A stretch of 5,385 nt of DNA from Bacteroidota bacterium (GTDB lineage: Bacteria; Bacteroidota; Bacteroidia; Bacteroidales; Prolixibacteraceae), in assembly GCA_013203755.1 (NCBI GenBank), contig JABMPI010000629.1, positions 1 to 5,385 of the forward strand, given 5' to 3'. The first letter of the stretch is position 1, and each line of letters begins with the position of its first letter. The position numbers and the translations under genes are program-made. This document shows, in pieces, positions 1-5,385 of this stretch. Below the pieces are notes generated by a model. The model saw nothing but the letters and a program-made list of their open reading frames with translations, ran no database searches and had not been told where the DNA came from.

Positions 1-1019
1 CCTTTATTATGGACAAAATAATGCATCGGTTTGTATTACCCGGCCGTTCGTTTATACCACTGATTATGGGATTTGGCTGCAATGTTCCTGCAATTTTAGC
101 CACTCGTTCTATGCGCAACCGCGGCGATAGAATACTCACGATGCTAATCATTCCATTTATGTCGTGTAGTGCTCGATTACCTGTTTATATTCTGATTATT
201 TCAGCTTTTTTTGACAGATATCAGCCGCTCTATTTAATTGGATTGTATGCCGTTGGAATTGTATTTGCTTTTATTACCGCTCAAATTTTAAATAAAACGA
301 TATTCAAAAATAAAGAGACTCCCTTTGTAATGGAGTTACCTACTTATCGTTTACCAACATTTAGAAATGTGGTGTACCACATGTGGGATAAAACTCAACA
401 TTATATTAAAAAAATTGGGACTATTATTTTGATTGGTGTTGTTATTGTTTGGGCACTGGAATATTTCCCGCGAGAAACAATAAACACACATCATTTTCAA
501 TCTAAAATTGAAATTGTTCAATTAGATTCTAAATTGAATGTTGCGCAAAAAGAGACCCAGGTCGAAGTTTTAAATCAACAACAGGAATCCGACCGACTAA
601 TGAATTCGTACATTGGTAGAATAGGTAATGTAATTGAACCGGTTATGAGACCGTTGGGTTTTGATTGGAAAATGAGTATTGCATTAATTGCAGGTTTGCC
701 GGCAAAAGTAATAGTTATAAGTACATTGGGAGTACTTTATCAAGCAGCTGATGATGAAACAACGGTTAACCTGCAAAACAAGTTACAAAATGAGGTGCAT
801 GTGAATGGGGAAAAAATAGGACAGAAGGTATTTACCTCGCCGGCGGCTCTGGCATTTTTAATATTTATTCTTATTTATTTCCCGTGTATTGGAGTTGTGG
901 CAGCCATAAAAAATGAATCGGGTTCGTGGAAATGGGCAGCCTTCTCTGTTTTATATACTACTGGTTTGGCATGGATTGCTGCATTTATAACATATAATAT
1001 TGGAACTCTAATAATTTAG
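1..1019 (+). CDS. feoB: Ferrous iron transport protein B, C-terminal part (5' end outside window)
   Basis: FeoB is the inner-membrane Fe(II) importer with an N-terminal cytosolic G domain and a C-terminal membrane domain built from two Gate repeats. Only the membrane part is here. The frame is open to the left edge (first whole codon at 3), so the ATG at 9 is internal. Numbering from that Met, the first Gate repeat shows the family motifs GCNVPAI (23-29) and SCSARLPVY (52-60), including the conserved Cys24. The second shows RPLGFDWKM (214-222) and YFPC (290-293). Hydrophobic segments lie near 43-68, 73-97, 135-151, 222-245, 278-300 and 309-333. A polar, Gln/Glu-rich stretch at about 158-199 separates the repeats, as in other Bacteroidota FeoB proteins. 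Oddity: the usually conserved AKE of the second Gate repeat reads AKV (Val234, codon GTA at 708-710). The gene ends at TAG 1017-1019, 2 nt before the next start, which suggests an operon. The family call is secure; the G domain cannot be judged. Confidence 0.96.
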   Translation, partial: FIMDKIMHRFVLPGRSFIPLIMGFGCNVPAILATRSMRNRGDRILTMLIIPFMSCSARLPVYILIISAFFDRYQPLYLIGLYAVGIVFAFITAQILNKTIFKNKETPFVMELPTYRLPTFRNVVYHMWDKTQHYIKKIGTIILIGVVIVWALEYFPRETINTHHFQSKIEIVQLDSKLNVAQKETQVEVLNQQQESDRLMNSYIGRIGNVIEPVMRPLGFDWKMSIALIAGLPAKVIVISTLGVLYQAADDETTVNLQNKLQNEVHVNGEKIGQKVFTSPAALAFLIFILIYFPCIGVVAAIKNESGSWKWAAFSVLYTTGLAWIAAFITYNIGTLII

Positions 1020-1021
1020 CG

Positions 1022-1270
1022 ATGCTTCAAGTACTATTTACATACATGATAATTGGCTCGGCAGTGACACTTGCTATTTTGAAAATTACAAAAAAACTGG
1101 GCGGTAAAAAGAAAAAGCAAAGAGTAAATTTCAAAAAGGAATCTTTTTCAATGCAACATAATTGTTCCGACTGTTCTGCTGAATGTATGTTACGCGATGC
1201 TGCTACTCCGCTTATTCAGAAGAACCAGGATTTATGCAAAACGATTGAGATTAAATCAGACAAGCTTTAA
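1022..1270 (+). CDS. Small Cys-rich membrane protein associated with FeoB
   Basis: This 82-residue protein starts 2 nt after the feoB stop, so translational coupling is likely. It has one N-terminal membrane segment (about residues 5-23), then a strongly basic stretch (K/R-rich, 24-40, with KKKK) that should stay cytosolic by the positive-inside rule, then a Cys cluster C48-x2-C51-x3-C55 and a further C72. The plan of membrane anchor, basic linker and Cys cluster, together with the position after feoB, matches the FeoB-associated Cys-rich membrane proteins known in Bacteroidota and Firmicutes. Their role is not settled; they are thought to help FeoB in place of FeoC. Metal or Fe-S binding by the cysteines is inference. 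At 82 aa it is longer than the usual roughly 40-60 aa and has an extra polar tail (about 56-82) holding C72. Its last 15 bp overlap the 3' end of rpe on the opposite strand. The gene is probably real, because it has a coherent domain layout and tight spacing. Confidence 0.8.
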   Translation: MLQVLFTYMIIGSAVTLAILKITKKLGGKKKKQRVNFKKESFSMQHNCSDCSAECMLRDAATPLIQKNQDLCKTIEIKSDKL

Positions 1271-1906
1271 TTTCCCTATTGTATCTGTTGGATTTTCAGA
1301 ATTAAATACAAAACTACCCGCAACCAAAACATCGGCTCCGGCATCAAACAATTTTTTCGCAGTTTCGCTATTTACACCGCCGTCCACTTCAATCAAACAA
1401 TCAGGATTTTTATCTACTATTAATGCTTTTAACTGCCTCACCTTTTTATAGGTATTTTCGATAAACGACTGCCCTCCAAATCCCGGATTAACCGACATCA
1501 GCAATACCATATCTAATTCAGAAATAATATCCTCTAAAACAGATACCGGCGTATGTGGGTTTAAACAAACACTAGCTTTTGCTCCATTACTTTTTATTAG
1601 CTGAACAGTGCGGTGTAAATGAGGACATGCCTCGTAATGAACCGTTAAAATTGATGCTCCGGCATTTACAAAAGGTTCGATAAACTTATCGGGTTCAACA
1701 ATCATCAAATGCACATCCAACGGTTTAGTGGCAATTTTATTTACATGCTGAATAACAGGAATTCCAAAGGAGATATTCGGAACAAACACTCCGTCCATCA
1801 CATCAAGATGAATATAATCTGCTTCACTTTGGTTAAGCATTTCAATGTCAATTCCCAGGCGATTAAAATCAGCTGACAAGATAGAAGGAGCAATTAAACG
1901 ACTCAT
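1256..1906 (-). CDS. rpe: Ribulose-phosphate 3-epimerase
   Basis: Cytosolic enzyme of the pentose phosphate pathway that interconverts D-ribulose 5-phosphate and D-xylulose 5-phosphate. The 216-residue product has the usual length and a complete TIM-barrel motif set: APSILSADF (6-14), HLDVMDG (33-39, metal-binding His33 and catalytic Asp35), DVHLM (64-68, metal ligand His66), MSVNPGFGGQ (137-146, phosphate loop), EVDGGVN (173-179, catalytic Asp175) and VAGSFVF (195-201, phosphate binding). All expected catalytic and metal residues are present, so it should be active. The start ATG (1904-1906) gives the standard N-terminus and is preceded by an A/T-rich stretch instead of a Shine-Dalgarno site, as is normal in Bacteroidota. 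It begins 12 nt after the sigma factor stop and is probably cotranscribed with it. Its TGA stop lies inside the convergent feoB-partner gene (15 bp overlap). Confidence 0.97.
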   Translation of the reverse strand: MSRLIAPSILSADFNRLGIDIEMLNQSEADYIHLDVMDGVFVPNISFGIPVIQHVNKIATKPLDVHLMIVEPDKFIEPFVNAGASILTVHYEACPHLHRTVQLIKSNGAKASVCLNPHTPVSVLEDIISELDMVLLMSVNPGFGGQSFIENTYKKVRQLKALIVDKNPDCLIEVDGGVNSETAKKLFDAGADVLVAGSFVFNSENPTDTIGKLKLV

Positions 1907-1918
1907 TTATTTATAAGA

Positions 1919-2785
1919 TTATTGTCCGAGATAAGATTTTAGCAATCTGTTCCAGTATTGATTTTTTAATTTCTTAATAGCTTTCTCTTTAATTTGGCGC
2001 ACCCTTTCGCGTGTTAATCCAAATTCATTTCCAATTTCTTCTAAAGTAAAGGCCTGATAGCCATTTAATCCAAAATAAAAACGCAAAATTTCAGCCTCCC
2101 TGTCACCTAAAGTTGCTAACGAACGTTCAATCTCTAAACGCAAAGAACTATCCATTAAATTTTCTTCCGGATCTGGAGATTCATCGTTAAACATAACATC
2201 GTACAAGTTATTTGCCTCTTCCTCTCGCAAAGGAGCATCCAGAGAAACATGAATTCCAGAAAAATTGAGAGCATCTTCAATAATGCTTGGTTTCGATTCT
2301 AAAAGTTCTGCCACCTCTTCTGTTGTAGGTTCGCGCTGAAACTCTTGCTCTAACTTGTTAAAAGCTTTGTTTATTTTATTAATTGAACCAATTTTGTTCA
2401 ACGGTAGTCGAACGATTCGGGCTTGTTCTGCCAGTGCCTGAAGAATAGATTGACGAATGCACCAAACTGCATAAGATATAAATTTAAAACCCCGTGTTTC
2501 ATCAAACCGTTCAGCAGATTTTATTAAACCCAAATTTCCTTCATTAATTAAATCGGGCAAACTTAAACCTTGGTTTTGATATTGTTTGGATACGGAGACT
2601 ACAAATCGAAGATTTGCTTTGATTAGGGTTTCAAGGGCTTGTTTGTCACCCTTTTTAATGCGTTTGGCTAATTCAACTTCTTTTTCCGAAGACAGTAGCT
2701 CTACTTTACCAATTTCATGCAAGTACTTATCAAGCGATAGTGTGTCTCGATTGGTTACTTGCTTAGTAATTTTAAGCTGTCTCAT
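1919..2785 (-). CDS. rpoD: RNA polymerase sigma-70 factor, Bacteroidota primary type (RpoD/SigA-like paralog)
   Basis: This 288-residue sigma factor lacks region 1.1 and the large nonconserved insert, as do Bacteroidota primary sigma factors. It shows region 1.2 (about 13-46, SLDKYLHEIGK), region 2 (about 53-122, with ANLRFVVSV, LPDLINEGNLGLI, FDETRGFKFISYAVW), region 3 (about 128-205, RLPLNKIGSINKINKAF) and region 4 (about 215-275). The region 4 helix-turn-helix TLEEIGNEFGLTRERVRQIK (247-266) reads the -35/-33 element. Oddity: the aromatic pair that helps open the -10 element, normally WW before IRQSI, is W108-C109; the Cys codon is TGC at 2459-2461, one base from TGG. Other departures include the C-terminus (NQYWNRLLKSYLGQ) and NGYQAF in region 4. 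Bacteroidota often carry two or more near-identical sigma factors of this size, so this may be a diverged paralog and not the main housekeeping factor. The symbol denotes the family. It lies 12 nt upstream of rpe; the 152-bp gap before it could hold its own promoter. Confidence 0.93.
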   Translation of the reverse strand: MRQLKITKQVTNRDTLSLDKYLHEIGKVELLSSEKEVELAKRIKKGDKQALETLIKANLRFVVSVSKQYQNQGLSLPDLINEGNLGLIKSAERFDETRGFKFISYAVWCIRQSILQALAEQARIVRLPLNKIGSINKINKAFNKLEQEFQREPTTEEVAELLESKPSIIEDALNFSGIHVSLDAPLREEEANNLYDVMFNDESPDPEENLMDSSLRLEIERSLATLGDREAEILRFYFGLNGYQAFTLEEIGNEFGLTRERVRQIKEKAIKKLKNQYWNRLLKSYLGQ

Positions 2786-2837
2786 AAGTTGATACTGTTA
2801 ACATTTATAAACATCAAGGGTCGAATTTATCAATTTG

Positions 2838-2913
2838 TTTTTGTGTTTCAAAGTATTTAATCATTAAAAACAACAATATTAAACTAATCACACTTTTATT
2901 CTAAACACAAAAA
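2838..2913. repeat. 11-bp perfect inverted repeat in the thrC-sigma gap
   Basis: TTTTTGTGTTT at 2838-2848 is the exact reverse complement of AAACACAAAAA at 2903-2913. The arms are 54 nt apart and flank the candidate sigma promoter. The arms are low in complexity and AT-rich, so the pairing may be chance. Besides this and the promoter candidate, I see nothing else in the 152-bp gap and no convincing terminator after thrC. Confidence 0.3.
2849..2876 (-). promoter_or_regulatory. Weak candidate promoter upstream of the sigma factor gene
   Basis: On the - strand, TACTTTG (2855-2849) lies 18 bp downstream of a TTG (2876-2874, part of TTGTTG). This resembles the Bacteroidota promoter pattern of a TTG near -33 and TAnnTTTG near -7, but the -7 element is one base short of consensus. 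It would give a leader of roughly 55-60 nt before the ATG at 2785. The match is loose and the region is AT-rich, so chance is quite possible. Confidence 0.25.
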
Positions 2914-2937
2914 ATCAAAAACAGTTCAATCGTATTT

Positions 2938-4254
2938 TCAAATTGTTACACTTTCTAACAAACATTCCTTAAAACCCTGAAAATCTTTGTTTAACAAAAT
3001 ACTATTTTTTTCTCCCTTCATAAATTCTGCCAATTTAGAAGGTAATGGTACCTTCCCTTTACCAATAATTTCTTCCACCGTTTCGGTAAACTTTGCAGGA
3101 TGAGCCGTTTCTAAAAACAGACCAACCTGATTCTCTGATAAAAATTCATTTAAAGATTCAAATCCACATGCTCCATGCGGGTCGCACAAGTAGTTAGTTT
3201 CTATATATACTTTTTTTACAATTTTTTTTATTTCTGAATCAGAATATCGATAACCCTTTATTTTTTCTGAAACGGTTTTATGTGAATGATTATATAAATC
3301 GAGGATACGAACAAAATTACTCGGTTCTCCAACATCCATAGCATTTGCAATAGTTTCAACAGATTCTCGGGGAATGTAATTTCCGGTTTCCAGGTATTCA
3401 AAAACCACGTCATTCGAATTGTTTGCAGCAATAAATTGTTTGATTGGCAAACCCATTTCGCTTGCAAAAAGTCCGGCAGTGATGTTTCCCAAATTTCCAC
3501 TTGGAACTGAAACCACAAACTCCTTATTTTCCAAAATACCCTGCTCTTTTAAACGTGCATAAGCATTAAAATAATAAAATGCCTGTGGCAGAAAACGTGC
3601 AACATTAATTGAATTGGCTGAAGTCAAAACTAACTTCTCATTCAATTCTGCATCTAAAAAAGCACTTTTCACTAAACGCTGACAATCGTCGAAAGTACCA
3701 TCGATTTCCAGTGCAGTAATATTTTGACCAAGCGTGGTAAACTGCGACTCTTGAATTTTACTTACTTTCCCTTTTGGATAAAGCACATAAACATGAATTC
3801 CTTCAACAGCCAAAAATCCATTGGCCACCGCACTGCCAGTATCTCCCGAAGTTGCGACCAAAACATTTACCTGCTCCTTCTTTTCACCCAAAAAATAATT
3901 AAGTAAGCGCGCCATAAAACGTGCACCAACATCTTTAAATGCCAGCGTTGGCCCATGAAATAGTTCTAACGAATAAATAGAACCGGTAACTTTTACAACG
4001 GGGCAATCAAACTCTAACGTATCAAAAACAATCTCTTTAAGTTTTGACTCCGGTATATCTTCACCAAAAAACATTTTGGCAACTTCAAAAGCAATTTCCT
4101 GAAAAGTCAAATTCTGAATAGTTTCAAAAAAAGAAGGATCAAACTTTTCGATACGCTCTGGCATAAAAAGTCCATTATCTGATGCAAGTCCCTTTATAAC
4201 CGCTTCTTTCAACGATACTTCCGGAGTATTTTTATTGGTGCTGTAATAGTTCAT
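2938..4254 (-). CDS. thrC: Threonine synthase
   Basis: Cytosolic PLP enzyme that converts O-phospho-L-homoserine and water to L-threonine and phosphate, the last step of threonine synthesis. The 438-residue product has the length of the E. coli/yeast-type class. Landmarks are an N-terminal domain opening with YYSTNKNTPEVSLKEAV (3-19) and GLASDNGLFMP (22-32), the PLP Schiff-base lysine K107 in FHGPTLAFKDVGARF (99-113), ATSGDTGSA (134-142), the PLP-phosphate loop PSGNLGNITAG (251-261), DPHGACGF (358-365) and TAHPAKF (383-389). No expected residue is missing. The ATG at 4252-4254 gives the standard N-terminus and is preceded by A/T-rich sequence. The gene upstream on the same strand is a phosphoglycerate-mutase-like protein proposed to supply its substrate. 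The 150-bp gap between them contains a hairpin, so thrC may have a promoter of its own or depend on read-through. The sigma gene downstream is unrelated in pathway. Confidence 0.97.
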   Translation of the reverse strand: MNYYSTNKNTPEVSLKEAVIKGLASDNGLFMPERIEKFDPSFFETIQNLTFQEIAFEVAKMFFGEDIPESKLKEIVFDTLEFDCPVVKVTGSIYSLELFHGPTLAFKDVGARFMARLLNYFLGEKKEQVNVLVATSGDTGSAVANGFLAVEGIHVYVLYPKGKVSKIQESQFTTLGQNITALEIDGTFDDCQRLVKSAFLDAELNEKLVLTSANSINVARFLPQAFYYFNAYARLKEQGILENKEFVVSVPSGNLGNITAGLFASEMGLPIKQFIAANNSNDVVFEYLETGNYIPRESVETIANAMDVGEPSNFVRILDLYNHSHKTVSEKIKGYRYSDSEIKKIVKKVYIETNYLCDPHGACGFESLNEFLSENQVGLFLETAHPAKFTETVEEIIGKGKVPLPSKLAEFMKGEKNSILLNKDFQGFKECLLESVTI

Positions 4255-4258
4255 AAAA

Positions 4259-4289
4259 TTAGTACCGAGTAGTTAGTACAAAGTACGAG
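4259..4289. repeat. GTAC repeat cluster upstream of thrC
   Basis: Three GTAC units occur at 4262-4265, 4276-4279 and 4283-4286. The last two form the palindrome GTACAAAGTAC (4276-4286), and TTAGTAC is repeated at 4259-4265 and 4273-4279. The cluster sits 5-35 bp upstream of the thrC start. On the - strand it contains TACTTTG (4285-4279), the same heptamer as in the sigma promoter candidate, but there is no TTG at the right distance upstream. It could be a promoter or operator, or a simple intergenic repeat. Confidence 0.35.
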
Positions 4290-4362
4290 ATCAAAAGTAA
4301 AAAGTTGATTTAGTTCGTTTCTCTCTTTTTAATTGAAAAAGAAAAGTTTAAGATTGAGATAA

Positions 4363-4388
4363 CAAAGCATGATAAATATCATGCTTTG
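4363..4388 (-). terminator. Hairpin, probable intrinsic terminator after the phosphoglycerate-mutase-like gene
   Basis: CAAAGCATGATA (4363-4374) and TATCATGCTTTG (4377-4388) are perfect reverse complements, giving an 11-12 bp stem with a 2-4 nt loop and four G-C pairs. It begins 16 nt after the stop codon of the gene at 4405. On the - strand the sequence after the stem (TTATCT, then a T-rich stretch farther on) is only a weak U-tract, so termination may be partial. It lies between two genes of the same pathway, so it might set the ratio of their transcripts or act as an mRNA 3' stabiliser. Confidence 0.6.
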
Positions 4389-4404
4389 CTCTTTCGTTGT
4401 TCAA

Positions 4405-5385
4405 TTATTTTCTTAGAAACTCTTTAATAAATTCGTTGCCGTAAAGAATCGAAAATGCTCCATTTTCAACGTCAAATTCGTCGTAAACCACTACAGAGTC
4501 TGGCTGGTTTCCTGGTTTATAAATGGAAAAAGGGACAGGTTTACGTGTATGTGTTTTTAATGCACAAGGCGTTGGATGGTCGGGTAAAATTGCAATAGCA
4601 ACATCTTCATCCATTTTTTCAACTTCCTCCAAAATGTATTTCACCACACGTTCATCTAAATATCCTATGGTTTTGGTTTTTAGTTCTACATTGCCTTCGT
4701 GGCCTGCTTCGTCACTGGCTTCAATATGTAAATAAACAAAATCATTCTTTTTTAAAGCTTCAATGGCAGCTTCAGCTTTTCCTTCGTAATTGGTATCGTA
4801 TAATCCGGTAGCACCTTCAACATGAATTACTTCCATTCCTGCGTAAACTCCAATTCCATGAATTAAATCGACCGCAGATATTACAGCAGATTTTTCAATT
4901 CCATACATCTCTTTTAAAGTTGGCATTGCAGGTTTATAACCTGGCGACCAAGGCCAAATACTGTTGGCAGGCTCTTGTCCGTCTGCTTTACGTTTTATAT
5001 TTATTGGATGATTTTCAAGCAAGTCCTGCGACTTTAAAATCAAGTCATTCAACAAATCAGTTGTTGCCTGGGCTTCCTCCGTTTTTGATTTAATTAAAAC
5101 ATTACGAAAAGGAGTTCCGGGAACATCGTGAGGTGGCGTGCAATCCATCTCTTTTACACCATTTTTAATAACTAACAGATGTCGGTACGATACACCTGCA
5201 TAAAATATTATCCGCTCATTTCCCAATTCCTTATTTAAAAACTCAATAAGTTCGGTTGCCTGCACATTTCTAATATGACCAGCCGAATGATTTTTTAAAA
5301 TCTCGTTTTCAATGGTTACTAAATTACAACGCATTGCCATATCGCCGGGTTGCAATTCAACACCCATACTTGCTGCTTCCAATAC
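4405..5385 (-). CDS. Phosphoglycerate-mutase-family protein, proposed homoserine kinase (5' end outside window)
   Basis: This belongs to the archaeal-type cofactor-independent phosphoglycerate mutase family (ApgM-like, alkaline phosphatase superfamily). The frame is open to the right edge, and the TTG at 5380-5382 is internal. About 326 residues are present; the family is near 400, so roughly the first 70-80 are missing, including the first metal-binding Asp and the nucleophilic Ser. Counting from the first whole codon, the metal ligands of the superfamily are visible: D225 and H229 (ASDEAGHEG), D269 and H270 (LPDHPTP), and H279 (KTHTRKPVPF). WPWSPG (144-149) and the preceding CTPPHDVPG region are typical of the family. 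It lies directly upstream of thrC. Members in threonine loci of Bacteroidota and Deltaproteobacteria form a named subfamily (TIGR02535, proposed homoserine kinase), which would make O-phosphohomoserine for ThrC. That role is inferred from context and the known subfamily; glycolytic phosphoglycerate mutase activity is the alternative. A hairpin follows the stop. Confidence 0.9.
   Translation of the reverse strand, partial: VLEAASMGVELQPGDMAMRCNLVTIENEILKNHSAGHIRNVQATELIEFLNKELGNERIIFYAGVSYRHLLVIKNGVKEMDCTPPHDVPGTPFRNVLIKSKTEEAQATTDLLNDLILKSQDLLENHPINIKRKADGQEPANSIWPWSPGYKPAMPTLKEMYGIEKSAVISAVDLIHGIGVYAGMEVIHVEGATGLYDTNYEGKAEAAIEALKKNDFVYLHIEASDEAGHEGNVELKTKTIGYLDERVVKYILEEVEKMDEDVAIAILPDHPTPCALKTHTRKPVPFSIYKPGNQPDSVVVYDEFDVENGAFSILYGNEFIKEFLRK

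Noticed and set aside
9..11. ATG near the left edge as the start of the first gene
   Set aside because: The frame is open upstream (Phe-Ile codons at 3-8), and the protein begins in the middle of the FeoB membrane domain, so the true start is outside the window.
1250..1271. ATTAAA/TTTAAT stem as a bidirectional terminator between the convergent genes
   Set aside because: There are only six A-T pairs and no U-tract, and it lies within both coding regions.
1197..1451. 84-aa + strand frame overlapping the small Cys-rich gene and rpe
   Set aside because: It is a shadow across two supported genes and has no coherent protein features.
2586..2792. 68-aa + strand frame
   Set aside because: It is antisense to the conserved sigma factor N-terminus and shows no independent support.
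3258..3518. 86-aa reading frame on the - strand
   Set aside because: It lies wholly inside thrC in another frame, has no recognisable domain, and thrC is intact and well conserved.
3724..3906. 60-aa + strand frame
   Set aside because: It is antisense to the thrC PLP region and has no recognisable features.
4325..4341. CTTTTT/AAAAAG inverted repeat as a second terminator
   Set aside because: The 6-bp stem has a single G-C pair and arises from A and T runs, so it is too weak to call.
4255..4404. Threonine attenuator or leader peptide before thrC
   Set aside because: No short frame rich in Thr or Ile codons is visible here, and the hairpin sits next to the upstream gene's stop, as expected for a terminator.
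4523..4735. 70-aa + strand frame
   Set aside because: It is antisense to the metal-binding part of the mutase-like gene; the frame is open because of codon bias on the other strand.
5380..5382. TTG as the start of the phosphoglycerate-mutase-like gene
   Set aside because: The frame continues to the edge with a preceding Val codon, and the protein lacks the N-terminal catalytic part of the family, so this is an internal Leu.

Overview
The window looks like an ordinary chromosomal stretch of a Bacteroidota genome, most likely class Bacteroidia. The base composition is AT-rich. Starts are preceded by A/T-rich stretches rather than Shine-Dalgarno sequences. The sigma factor is of the short (288 aa) Bacteroidota type without region 1.1. 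A FeoB gene is followed by a small Cys-rich membrane protein, and a phosphoglycerate-mutase-like gene lies directly upstream of thrC, as is typical of Bacteroidota threonine loci. The order Marinilabiliales or a relative is a guess from protein character only.

Layout: positions 1-1270 are on the + strand and hold the C-terminal part of feoB (ferrous iron transporter, cut by the left edge), then, after 2 nt, a small FeoB-associated Cys-rich membrane protein. Everything from 1256 to the right edge is on the - strand and reads right to left: a phosphoglycerate-mutase-family protein proposed to be homoserine kinase (5' end cut by the right edge), thrC (threonine synthase), a primary-type sigma-70 factor, and rpe (ribulose-phosphate 3-epimerase). 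The two units converge, and their last genes overlap by 15 bp of coding sequence.

How the genes fit together: the mutase-like protein and ThrC probably do the last two steps of threonine synthesis (homoserine to O-phosphohomoserine to threonine). Sigma and rpe are separated by 12 nt and are probably cotranscribed. Feo and its partner form a ferrous-iron uptake unit. The two larger gaps (2786-2937 and 4255-4404, about 150 bp each) hold a weak promoter candidate, a short inverted repeat, a GTAC-containing repeat cluster and a clear hairpin just after the mutase-like gene. There is no gene-free stretch above 300 bp, and I see no tRNA, rRNA, mobile element or CRISPR array.

I find no new multi-gene system. 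The points most worth a second look are single-residue departures from strongly conserved motifs in the sigma factor (Trp-Trp changed to Trp-Cys in the promoter-melting region) and in FeoB (AKE changed to AKV), the non-classical homoserine kinase candidate, the Cys-rich FeoB partner, and the hairpin that separates two genes of one pathway.
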